Assembly: GCA_003559985.1 (NCBI GenBank)
Contig: PWJP01000050.1
Coordinates: 1-17,955, forward strand
DNA: 17,955 nucleotides
Direction: 5' to 3'
From: Saprospirales bacterium
Lineage (GTDB): Bacteria > Bacteroidota > Bacteroidia > Chitinophagales > Saprospiraceae
The position numbers and the translations under genes were made by a program. The notes beneath the pieces are model-generated. The model saw nothing but the letters and a program-made list of their open reading frames with translations, was not told the DNA's origin and ran no database searches. Positions 7,832 through 15,106 of this stretch are shown here, piece by piece (position 1 is the first letter of the stretch; each line of letters opens with the position of its first letter).

Positions 7832-7845
7832 TTGATTTAAATCAA
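7832..7845. promoter_or_regulatory. Perfect FNR/CRP-family-like palindrome upstream of the DASH cryptochrome
   Basis: TTGATTTAAATCAA is a 14-bp perfect palindrome identical to the classical FNR-type operator TTGAT-N4-ATCAA. It is centred about 86 bp before the cryptochrome ATG and about 37 bp upstream of a TTATTTG element (minus strand, 7798-7804) that could be a degenerate -7 box. This geometry would suit an activator of the Crp/Fnr superfamily. Which regulator, if any, binds it is unknown; no Crp/Fnr gene is in the window. Confidence 0.4.
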
Positions 7846-7920
7846 GTTTATAGGCTTGAAACAAAGACCTTAGAGCAAGGTTCTTTGAAATGACTCATTT
7901 GGAGATTGAATTAAACAGTA

Positions 7921-8973
7921 TCAGGGGTTCTCGTGGGATTGAATCCATTCAAACATCAACTTTAAAGCATCTTCCCTCACAGGTCGGGTTGAGAGAAAAA
8001 CATCGTGCATGGCTTTAGGTATTTCAAGTAAGTCAACATTGGGTCCCAGATTCTTTCCCAATTCTCTGATATGATCAACATTCAACACCCCGTCCCCGGT
8101 AAGAAAATCCTCTGACCACTCCACGCCATTTACTGAATTGCAGGAATGTAAAACGAGGATAGGAAGGTCAATATTCCCATTGTTGACTTTTCGCTGTGCT
8201 CTTCTCGTTGCCTTTATCCAGCCTGCCCTGGCTTTTGGTGCCTGTATGGGTTTGACAATGGTATCAAAACTCCACTCCCCATGATAGGATTTGTGAATGC
8301 TTTTTCCGTAATTGGTCATTGGTTGAGGACCGAGTCGTACTCTTGGAAGCAGCGTGCCAACTGCGGCGGCAGTAAAGAGTGAAAAGGACCGATCTTTTTC
8401 TCCAAAGTTGAACTTCAGAAACGGGCTGTTGAGTACCAATAAATCAATGCCCGCATCCTCACCGCGCTCCATCAGGTAATGAGCCGCGATCAATCCCCCG
8501 GTTGAATGACCCAGAAAAACAATGGTCTCGTGGCCCTCCTCTTTTATTATTTCGATTGCTCTGTCTATCTCTTCAAAAAATTCAGTAAAGTTGCGCGAGT
8601 ACGAAAGAATTTGATCCTCTTTCCATGATCTACCGTGGCGGCGAAGATCCAATGCATAGAATGACCAGTTTTCTCCGACAAAGGCATCCCCCAGTTCATT
8701 TTGGAAAAAGTAGTCCAGGTAGCCGTGAAGGTATAAAACCGCTTGTGTGCCAGGTCGGCGGGGTTTTTTGGTGACGAGAGTGGCCTCGAGCTCCTCATTC
8801 CTTTGATCCTCCAGGTCAATAGCCAGCCTGAAATAGCCCTGTTTCAAAAAGCGATCCTGGCCGTAAACTCTCCCTCTGTCATCCTGAGCATTTAGTTCCC
8901 ATGCAAAAAGAAACACCGCAGAGAGGCCAAAAAGGCCGCATACCATCCACTGAATTAAAGTTTTCCAACTCAT
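7921..8973 (-). CDS. Alpha/beta hydrolase with N-terminal signal or anchor segment
   Basis: A 350-residue serine hydrolase of the alpha/beta-fold Hydrolase_4 / lysophospholipase-like group. Residues 8-24 are hydrophobic after a short basic start and end near LNAQ, so the protein is probably exported or anchored in the membrane; there is no lipobox. The oxyanion region YLHGYLDYFF is at 81-90 and DLRRHGRS at 109-116, the nucleophile elbow is GHSTGG at 155-160 with Ser157, and the histidine is in KAMHDVFLS with His323. The acid is probably Asp294 or Asp300. The substrate is unknown; a lipid or ester is the family's usual target. It starts 9 bp after the DoxX gene and is likely cotranscribed with it. 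Confidence 0.85.
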   Translation of the reverse strand: MSWKTLIQWMVCGLFGLSAVFLFAWELNAQDDRGRVYGQDRFLKQGYFRLAIDLEDQRNEELEATLVTKKPRRPGTQAVLYLHGYLDYFFQNELGDAFVGENWSFYALDLRRHGRSWKEDQILSYSRNFTEFFEEIDRAIEIIKEEGHETIVFLGHSTGGLIAAHYLMERGEDAGIDLLVLNSPFLKFNFGEKDRSFSLFTAAAVGTLLPRVRLGPQPMTNYGKSIHKSYHGEWSFDTIVKPIQAPKARAGWIKATRRAQRKVNNGNIDLPILVLHSCNSVNGVEWSEDFLTGDGVLNVDHIRELGKNLGPNVDLLEIPKAMHDVFLSTRPVREDALKLMFEWIQSHENP

Positions 8974-8982
8974 AGCTTTTGT

Positions 8983-9411
8983 CTAAATATTTTTCACATC
9001 CAATCTGCGTCTGTCAATTAGCCTCTTGAGGCTGAATCGACCGCTGCCGTTGACAATAACCAATAAAAGCCCCCCGGCTATGGCGATATTTTTCATGAAC
9101 ATAACACCGAGGAACCTGCGTTCCAACACATCGGGTTCATTCCAAAAAGAATACACTATAAAAGTCAGAGGAATCCAGTAAATGAGCAGGAGGATTCCGG
9201 CCAGCGAAGCTCGGTAGCCCAAAAGCAGGAATATCCCTCCGACCAACATAAGTGTGATGGAGCCCGACAGCAACAGGTCTTGTTGCCAAACCAGTCCGTA
9301 TTCGGTCATTTTTTCTTTGGTCTGGCTGTAAAAGGCAATGGAATCATAAGCATCATACAGAAATATAAAGCTGAGGAAAATCCTGCCTATTAAATCCAGC
9401 ACATCTTTCAT
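8983..9411 (-). CDS. DoxX family membrane protein
   Basis: A 142-residue integral membrane protein with four predicted helices near 6-26, 46-65, 68-88 and 102-121, and a basic cytoplasmic tail (RFSLKRLIDRRR). The N-terminal layout, the glycine-rich third helix (LLGYRASLAGILLL) and the FMKNIAIAGGLLLV motif in helix four (105-118) are typical of DoxX/DoxD-like proteins. Members are linked to thiosulfate:quinone or other redox complexes in some species, but most have no assigned function. It is first in a probable two-gene unit with the hydrolase. ATG start at 9409-9411. Confidence 0.82.
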   Translation of the reverse strand: MKDVLDLIGRIFLSFIFLYDAYDSIAFYSQTKEKMTEYGLVWQQDLLLSGSITLMLVGGIFLLLGYRASLAGILLLIYWIPLTFIVYSFWNEPDVLERRFLGVMFMKNIAIAGGLLLVIVNGSGRFSLKRLIDRRRLDVKNI

Positions 9412-9459
9412 AAGTCAGTGTTTTAGCTATTGCCTCCAAAACGTCTTCAAGGCAAGCTT

Positions 9460-9467
9460 CAAAATTA
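9460..9467 (-). promoter_or_regulatory. Candidate -7 box upstream of the DoxX gene
   Basis: The minus strand reads TAATTTTG, a match to TAnnTTTG, 48 bp before the DoxX ATG. The nearest upstream TTG is only 15 bases away, shorter than usual for a -33 element, so support rests on the -7 match alone. The same 202-bp gap holds two direct TTTGGGGG copies (plus strand, 9497-9504 and 9523-9530) of unknown meaning. Confidence 0.3.
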
Positions 9468-9613
9468 CTCATTTCCCCTGAACAATATTAAGAAACTTTG
9501 GGGGAATCTCATCAAATACCCATTTGGGGGGGCAATCATTTACGCAAATTCCGGGATTGTGTAGCAACTTTTTTGGCGGGGCTAAGATCATACAATGAAT
9601 CTGTTACCTCACA

Positions 9614-11200
9614 CTACCCTGATTTTGTCGGATTTTTTTGATAAAAAGCGGCCACCGCTTTGATAACCCTTTGACCGTCCATAGCTGCGGACATAATTCC
9701 CCCTGCATATCCGGCTCCTTCCCCACATGGAAACAATCCTTTAACTTGAGGATGCATAAGACTGGTCTTTTCTCTCGGAATGCGGATGGGTGAACTGGTA
9801 CGGCTTTCGGTGGCAATGGCCACTGCATCACGGGTGAGATAGCCTCGCATCTTTTTATCAAATTGCCCAATGGCCTTTCGCAGAGAGGCAGTTATTCCAT
9901 CCGGCAGAATTTCATGCACCGGACGACTTAGCAAGCCGGGGATGTAAGAAGATTCAGGCAAATCAGCAGAGACCCTGCCCTCTATAAAGTCAGTCAATCG
10001 CTGAGCAGGAGCTGCCTGACTGCCATCGCCCCATTTAAACACATTTTGTTCTACTGCGGCCTGGAAATCCAAACAGGCAAAGGGATCAGCGCTTTTTCCC
10101 TTTCTGATATCTCCCGGCTCCACGCTCACTACCATACCTGAATTTGCAAAAGGAGAGTTTCGCTTCGACAGGGACATCCCATTGACCACAATTTCACCTG
10201 GAGCTGTTGCAGCCGGCACCACCAATCCCCCCGGACACATGCAGAAGGAGAAAACCCCTTTAGACCCCACCTGGCAGGCAAGTGAATAGCTGCTAGCAGG
10301 GAGAAAGTCGCCTCTTTCAGCCATATTGTATTGGATGGAGTCAATGAGTTTTTGCGGATGCTCCACCCTGAAACCCAGCGCGAATCCCTTGGCTTCGATG
10401 TTTATCTTATGACTGTGCAGTAAGCGATAGATATCTCTGGCAGAATGGCCGGTGGCGAGGACAATAGCATCTGCTTTGAAAACAGTATCTCCATTGGCTA
10501 CCACACCCTCTACCCTATCCCTCTCTATAAGAAAATCCGTCACTCTGTGGTCGAAATGCACCTGTCCCCCGCGCACTTCAATGGTTTCTCTGATAGCCGA
10601 GACAATTTTTGGCAGTTTGTTGGAGCCAATATGCGGGTGCGCATCTATGGAAATATCAGACGGTGCACCATGCTCGACCAACAATTGCAACACCTTTTTA
10701 AAATCGCCCCGCTTTTTAGAACGGGTGTAGAGTTTACCATCCGAGTAGGTACCTGCACCTCCCTCCCCAAAGCAGTAATTCGAATCGGGATTGACTTTAC
10801 CAAATTGTTGGATTTCTCTCAGATCTCGTCTCCGTCTTCTCACATCCTTTCCACGATCCAGTACGATAGGTTTAATTCCTTGCTCTAGACACTCCAGAGC
10901 GGCAAAGTAGCCAGCCGGACCGGCACCAATTATCAAAACCTCTCTGGCCGATTCCACATTTTTTAATGCATCCATGTACTGGGTAGAATCGCTTGCCTTT
11001 CCTCCTCTTTCTTCCGAAATCCTTATCCGAAGTCTGTAAACCGGTTTACGTCCACGGGCATCCACTGATCGTCTTAGCAGTTCGATTGTGGCAGATTGGC
11101 TTCCGGGCAATTTGGCAACCTTTAGTGCTTTTTCCCGGATGGCCTCACCGGATTCAATCAGTTTCGGGGGTACCGCTATTTCGACTATTTGGCTTTTCAC
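9614..11200 (-). CDS. FAD-dependent dehydrogenase, COG2509-like
   Basis: A 528-residue flavoprotein of the uncharacterised COG2509-type family. The first about 85 residues form a small alpha/beta domain. They are followed by the FAD-binding Rossmann motif VLIIGAGPAGYFAALE (88-103), a GRGKD-like segment (LDRGKDVRRRRRD), the family block CFGEGGAGTYSDGKLYTR (143-160), ATGHSARD (249-256), SFCMCPGG (318-325) with two close cysteines, and the C-terminal flavin loop CGEGAGYAGGIMSAAMDGQ (492-510). It is soluble. The substrate is not known; the cysteine pair suggests redox chemistry but this is inference. The start is GTG at 11198-11200 and overlaps the kdsA stop as GTGA, so translation is probably coupled. 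It is the last gene of the SPOR-kdsA operon. Confidence 0.88.
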   Translation of the reverse strand: MKSQIVEIAVPPKLIESGEAIREKALKVAKLPGSQSATIELLRRSVDARGRKPVYRLRIRISEERGGKASDSTQYMDALKNVESAREVLIIGAGPAGYFAALECLEQGIKPIVLDRGKDVRRRRRDLREIQQFGKVNPDSNYCFGEGGAGTYSDGKLYTRSKKRGDFKKVLQLLVEHGAPSDISIDAHPHIGSNKLPKIVSAIRETIEVRGGQVHFDHRVTDFLIERDRVEGVVANGDTVFKADAIVLATGHSARDIYRLLHSHKINIEAKGFALGFRVEHPQKLIDSIQYNMAERGDFLPASSYSLACQVGSKGVFSFCMCPGGLVVPAATAPGEIVVNGMSLSKRNSPFANSGMVVSVEPGDIRKGKSADPFACLDFQAAVEQNVFKWGDGSQAAPAQRLTDFIEGRVSADLPESSYIPGLLSRPVHEILPDGITASLRKAIGQFDKKMRGYLTRDAVAIATESRTSSPIRIPREKTSLMHPQVKGLFPCGEGAGYAGGIMSAAMDGQRVIKAVAAFYQKNPTKSG

Positions 11201-12018
11201 GATTTTTCGTGGATTTGTGCCATGGTATCAGCAAGTATTTTCAGATTTTCAATGATGTCAGGCATCTGGTCCAATGGAAGCATGTTTGCGCCGTCGGACA
11301 GTGCTTTTGAGGGGTCGGGGTGGGTTTCCATAAAGAGACCATCTACCCCCGCAGTAATACCGAGGCGGGCCATGTGATTGATCAATTCGGGCATACCACC
11401 AGTGACACCAGCGGCTTGATTGGGTTGTTGGAGGGAATGGGTGCAATCCAATATTACAGGCACATCAAATGACTTCATCTTCGGAATCCCCCTGAAATCG
11501 ACGACCAGGTCGCTATATCCGAAGGTAGTCCCTCTCTCCGTAAGCATTGCGGTGTCATTCCCACTCTGTCTCACTTTTTCCACCGCAAAACCCATGGATT
11601 CCGGACTCATAAATTGTCCTTTTTTTATGTTGACCCATTTGCCGGTTTCCGCAGCTGCAATGAGTAACTCGGTTTGTCTGCACAAAAAAGCGGGGATTTG
11701 GAGTACATCGACAAAACCGGCAGCCAGTTGAGCCTCTTCAGCAGTGTGTACATCGGTTATCACAGGTAAATCGAACTCCTTTCCGGCTTTTTTGAGGATT
11801 TTCAGGGCCTTCTCGTCACCTATTCCTGTGAAGGAATCCAATTTGGTCCGGTTGGCCTTTTTGTAACTGGCTTTGAAAATGAGGGGAATCCCAGATTTTG
11901 CACACCAATTCTTAAGATTTTCTGCAATTTGAAGGGTGATTTTTTCGCCTTCTACCACGCAAGGGCCGGCTATCAGAAAATAGGGTGCATCATTGGCTTT
12001 CAGGTATTTACTATCCAT
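11197..12018 (-). CDS. kdsA: 3-deoxy-8-phosphooctulonate synthase (KDO-8-phosphate synthase)
   Basis: A 273-residue KdsA that condenses phosphoenolpyruvate with arabinose 5-phosphate to give KDO-8-phosphate, the precursor of the LPS inner-core sugar. Family blocks are FLIAGPCVVEG (14-24), FKASYKKANRTKLDSF (48-63), LQIPAFLCRQTELL (106-119), NIKKGQFMSPE (130-140), TERGTTFGYSDLVVDFR (160-176) and DCTHSLQQPN (191-200). Cys20 stands where metal-independent enzymes such as that of E. coli have Asn. With His194, Glu231 and Asp242 it makes a full divalent-metal site, so this is the metal-dependent class. DAHP synthase is ruled out by the KANRTKLDSF and HSLQQPN motifs. It lies 17 bp after the SPOR gene and overlaps the FAD dehydrogenase by 4 bp. 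Confidence 0.96.
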   Translation of the reverse strand: MDSKYLKANDAPYFLIAGPCVVEGEKITLQIAENLKNWCAKSGIPLIFKASYKKANRTKLDSFTGIGDEKALKILKKAGKEFDLPVITDVHTAEEAQLAAGFVDVLQIPAFLCRQTELLIAAAETGKWVNIKKGQFMSPESMGFAVEKVRQSGNDTAMLTERGTTFGYSDLVVDFRGIPKMKSFDVPVILDCTHSLQQPNQAAGVTGGMPELINHMARLGITAGVDGLFMETHPDPSKALSDGANMLPLDQMPDIIENLKILADTMAQIHEKS

Positions 12019-12035
12019 TTTTTGTAGCTAAGTTA

Positions 12036-13160
12036 TTATTCTAAAATCCAGGCACCGGGTTCAAGGTTTGCCTGTAGATTCATCAAGTGAGTTTGCAACT
12101 GGTCCTCATGGCAATCTATAACCGCACCCACTCTCGTCAAATTTCCAATGTCCTCCGAATATACAGCATATCCCATATCCTGAAGTTTCCTGGTCATTTC
12201 ACGTACATTACTCATATTTGAAAATGCTCCGGTAATAATGACACACTTTTCGCTCTCTTCTTCCTGGTAAGTTTGGTTTCTCTCCGATTCAGGAACTGAT
12301 TCAATCCACTCATCAGGCTCTTCCTCAGGAACTTCTTCATCCTGTGGTTCGTATTTCTCCTCGGTGTCCTCAGGAAAGTCATTGGTTTCGTCGTTGTCGA
12401 AGTCCCTGTAAACCGGCGGGTCTTCCCTTCGGTCTTCAAAAGTGTCATTTTCAAAGGTGTCCACGTAGTGTTGATCAGGTGGTTGATTCAACCGCTGGTC
12501 AGAAATGTGAGGTGGCATCTCATATTCTTGATCAGGAGCACTCTCTTCTCTTCCCAGATAGAAAAACATAAAAAAAAGCAGCAACGCGAGGAGCAGCAAA
12601 CTCACCCAAAACCTCCAGTTAACTTTTTTAGCCACTGTTTTGGCAGCTCCGGGAGCAGAAGACTTTGACTCTTGACTGGCAATTTGTTGCTGTTCAGTTT
12701 TTTGGGGATTTTCAGCAGCGGTAACACTGGAGGGTTTTATGGCAGCAACTGCTTTGCATTCAAGCACTGGAAGTTGATTTAGAGGACTTACAGCCCCTTC
12801 CGCACTTTTTACCAATTCCAGTCCTCTGTTAGTCTTGCTGATTGAACCGAGCTTCCCCAAAGACATTTGTCCATCCACCGGCAGGTTTTTTGCCTCATCA
12901 GCAACTTGCTTGATTTCCTGCTGCCAGGACTGAAAATCTCCTTCCAGGCGGGTTGACACAAAAAATGCCACATAATAATCAGAAATACCCGGTGCCTCCA
13001 AAAACTCCACTGCCCTGCCAGGAGGGTATATTTTATCGCTGCGGGGATCGATGCGGGCGGGATAGTTTTTCAGCATAAACAGGCCAAGCCCCGGCAAGGC
13101 TATATGGTGCCTCTCAAGCAGGAGTGCGTAAAGTTGCTGAAATAATAATTCCCGTTTCAT
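12036..13160 (-). CDS. HU-CCDC81 / SPOR domain membrane protein
   Basis: About 374 residues from the chosen ATG (13158-13160). Layout: an N-terminal HU-like CCDC81-type region (about 1-75, with ALPGLGLFML), a second small domain (about 75-125), a Ser/Ala/Gln-rich spacer, one transmembrane helix (about 183-202, VNWRFWVSLLLLALLLFFMFFYLG), a very acidic Asp/Glu/Pro linker of about 100 residues, and a C-terminal SPOR domain (about 304-374, beginning KCVIITGAFSNMSN). SPOR domains bind denuded glycan strands of peptidoglycan, so the protein should sit in the inner membrane with SPOR in the periplasm and the HU-like part in the cytoplasm. A TTG four codons upstream (13172) is a poor start, because it lies inside the -7 box. 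It heads the operon with kdsA. Confidence 0.87.
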   Translation of the reverse strand: MKRELLFQQLYALLLERHHIALPGLGLFMLKNYPARIDPRSDKIYPPGRAVEFLEAPGISDYYVAFFVSTRLEGDFQSWQQEIKQVADEAKNLPVDGQMSLGKLGSISKTNRGLELVKSAEGAVSPLNQLPVLECKAVAAIKPSSVTAAENPQKTEQQQIASQESKSSAPGAAKTVAKKVNWRFWVSLLLLALLLFFMFFYLGREESAPDQEYEMPPHISDQRLNQPPDQHYVDTFENDTFEDRREDPPVYRDFDNDETNDFPEDTEEKYEPQDEEVPEEEPDEWIESVPESERNQTYQEEESEKCVIITGAFSNMSNVREMTRKLQDMGYAVYSEDIGNLTRVGAVIDCHEDQLQTHLMNLQANLEPGAWILE

Positions 13161-13169
13161 TTGAGGGCT

Positions 13170-13177
13170 CAAAGTTA
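13170..13177 (-). promoter_or_regulatory. -7 box of the SPOR-kdsA operon, almost leaderless
   Basis: The minus strand reads TAACTTTG, a full match to TAnnTTTG, ending 9 bp before the ATG at 13160. A transcript from it would start about at the gene start, so the message is leaderless or nearly so. The box contains the alternative TTG start codon, which excludes that codon if this promoter is used. No clear -33 TTG was found at the usual spacing. Confidence 0.45.
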
Positions 13178-13259
13178 CGAATTAAAGTGCTCTTTAGGTA
13201 CCTGAACACAGGCAGACTGTCCTATACAGCCTTTTATAATATCTTTTTAATGTAAAACC

Positions 13260-13321
13260 AGTTGGTTAGTAAACTATTGGGCAGCCAATTGGTTTTTTCA
13301 TAAATTCCGCGCAGACCAACT
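13260..13321. repeat. Nested inverted and direct TTGG repeats upstream of the histidine kinase
   Basis: An outer 7-bp inverted repeat (AGTTGGT at 13260-13266, ACCAACT at 13315-13321) encloses a small perfect hairpin, ATTGG-GCAG-CCAAT (13276-13289). TTGGTT also occurs as a direct repeat at 13262-13267 and 13289-13294. All lie within 65 bp of the kinase ATG at 13325, so they could be an operator or a 5'-leader structure. I have no regulator to assign. Confidence 0.35.
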
Positions 13322-13324
13322 CAA

Positions 13325-14350
13325 ATGAATTACAGACTTAAATTACTCTCTTATGTGGTCATGGCTTATATGTTACTCGCATTTGCCTGGTGGACCATTT
13401 TGCTGAATCAAAAAAATGAAGAGGCCTACGAAGCCAAGCGTGAAATGCTTCGAGTTGCCAAAATGGCCAATGGTACCTATACCACGGAGGCCGAATTCCG
13501 CCAGACAGAACGCTACACCAATCTAAGAGAACGATACAAAAGACGTCAGGTAATGATATTTGGTGAATCTCTGGTCTTCGTACTGAGTTTGTTTGTCGGA
13601 TTCTGGTTTATCAATAAGGGTTACCGGGATATTATAAAAAACTCGAGATCCAAAACCAACTTCCTGCTCTCCATAAGTCACGAACTAAAGAGTCCGGTGG
13701 CGAGTGTAAAACTCGCACTTGAAACCATCCTCAAGCGCAACCTGGACAAACCCCAACTCGAGCAAGTGGCTGGAGGTGCAATTGCGGAGACAGAGCGATT
13801 GAAGTCTCTGATTGGCAACCTTTTACTTGCAGCAAGATTGGAAGAGGCTTACGAGATCAATAAAGAACCGGTGTACGTAGGCATGGTACTCCATCAAATT
13901 GTCAATATTGAAAAGGTCAAATTTCAGGATGCGGATATTAGTCTGCATTTGGAACCTGGAACAGAAGAGATATACACGGATAAGTTTGCATTCGCTACAA
14001 TTATGCACAATCTGATTGAGAATGCGCTTAAATACTCCGGTGAAAACCCAGTGGTTGATGTGGTTCTGAAGAAAAGAGAGAACGCCCTGGAGATTGCAGT
14101 TGCAGACCGGGGAGTTGGTATCCCGGACGAAGAGAAAGACCGGATTTTCGAAAAATTCTACCGCCTTGGACATGAAATTACCAGAAGCACCAAAGGAACC
14201 GGCCTGGGTCTGTTTATTATCAACAAAATGGTCGCAGCCCTCAATGGCAAAATACAGGTTGAGGACAACGATCCGGCAGGTTCTGTGTTTAGAATTTTAT
14301 TAAAAAATCACCTGAATGTACCTGGTCTTTCAGATGGAATAAAAAATTGA
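13325..14350 (+). CDS. Two-component sensor histidine kinase
   Basis: A 341-residue inner-membrane kinase. Helix 1 spans about 7-27 and helix 2 about 77-97, enclosing a short periplasmic segment of roughly 50 residues with no recognisable sensor fold, so the signal may come through the membrane or a partner protein. No HAMP domain is evident. The HisKA box SISHELKSPVASVK holds the phospho-acceptor His119. The ATP-binding domain has the N box HNLIENALKYS (228-238), G1 DRGVGIPDEE (261-270), F box IFEKFYR (274-280) and G2 GTGLGLF (291-297); all are intact. It is followed 54 bp later by its cognate response regulator. The gene order kinase then regulator is reversed from many pairs. It is divergent from the SPOR operon across a 164-bp gap. 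Confidence 0.95.
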   Translation: MNYRLKLLSYVVMAYMLLAFAWWTILLNQKNEEAYEAKREMLRVAKMANGTYTTEAEFRQTERYTNLRERYKRRQVMIFGESLVFVLSLFVGFWFINKGYRDIIKNSRSKTNFLLSISHELKSPVASVKLALETILKRNLDKPQLEQVAGGAIAETERLKSLIGNLLLAARLEEAYEINKEPVYVGMVLHQIVNIEKVKFQDADISLHLEPGTEEIYTDKFAFATIMHNLIENALKYSGENPVVDVVLKKRENALEIAVADRGVGIPDEEKDRIFEKFYRLGHEITRSTKGTGLGLFIINKMVAALNGKIQVEDNDPAGSVFRILLKNHLNVPGLSDGIKN

Positions 14351-14404
14351 GACTAAAAATGCCAAATCACGAACGACATATGGTCAGATTCAAAATTTTA
14401 ACTT

Positions 14405-15106
14405 ATGAGCAGATTACTTTTGGTTGAAGACGAGGAACACATTAGAAACCTTCTGGAATTGAATCTGGAAATAGAAGGCTACGAGGTGGTAACTACCCGG
14501 AATGGCAAGGATGCCCTGGAGTTGTTCCGAACCCAGCATTTTGACATAATTATACTTGACATTATGCTGCCGGGCATGGACGGACTTGCGGTCTGCGAAC
14601 AAATCCGACTGAGGGATACCGATGTACCGATTATTTTCCTGACCGCTAAAGACACAGCAGAGGAGCGTGTCGAGGGTCTAAAAAAAGGCGGAGACGACTA
14701 CCTTGTTAAGCCCTTTGACCTTGAGGAACTTATAATTAGGATTGGCAACCTGATTAAGCGCTCAGGTACGGGGGCAAAATCTGCTGATAAATCAACCTAC
14801 AGTTTTGGAGATTACGAGGTGGACTTTAAAAAATTCGAGGCCAAAACTAACCAGGGTAAAGTCAACCTGACTAAAAAGGAAGCCAGATTGCTCAAATTGC
14901 TGATCGATCGAAAAGACGAGGTCGTTTCCAGAAACCAAATACTTCAATCCGTCTGGGGCTATGATGTCTATCCTTCTACCCGGACGATAGACAACTTCAT
15001 ACTCTCCTTTCGAAAGTATTTTGAACCTGACCCCAGAAATCCACGCTACTTTATTTCCGTTCGAGGCATTGGCTATAAATTTGTCAACCCAGATGAGAGT
15101 GATTAA
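14405..15106 (+). CDS. OmpR-family response regulator, winged-helix DNA-binding
   Basis: A 233-residue regulator. The receiver domain (1-118) has the acidic pair Glu8/Asp9, phospho-acceptor Asp52 in ILDIMLPGMDG, switch Thr80 and Lys102 in LVKPF. The effector domain (about 132-230) is a winged helix with VNLTKKEARLLKLL, the SRNQILQSVWG transactivation-loop region, the recognition helix STRTIDNFILSFRKYF and the wing YFISVRGIGYKF, the usual ending of OmpR/PhoB-like proteins. It is presumably phosphorylated by the kinase just upstream. Its last 23 bases overlap the 3' end of the convergent EI24-like gene. Target genes are unknown. Confidence 0.96.
   Translation: MSRLLLVEDEEHIRNLLELNLEIEGYEVVTTRNGKDALELFRTQHFDIIILDIMLPGMDGLAVCEQIRLRDTDVPIIFLTAKDTAEERVEGLKKGGDDYLVKPFDLEELIIRIGNLIKRSGTGAKSADKSTYSFGDYEVDFKKFEAKTNQGKVNLTKKEARLLKLLIDRKDEVVSRNQILQSVWGYDVYPSTRTIDNFILSFRKYFEPDPRNPRYFISVRGIGYKFVNPDESD

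Noticed and set aside
11197..12018. kdsA as a DAHP synthase
   Set aside because: KANRTKLDSF, the CRQTELL block and HSLQQPN are KDO-8-phosphate synthase features.
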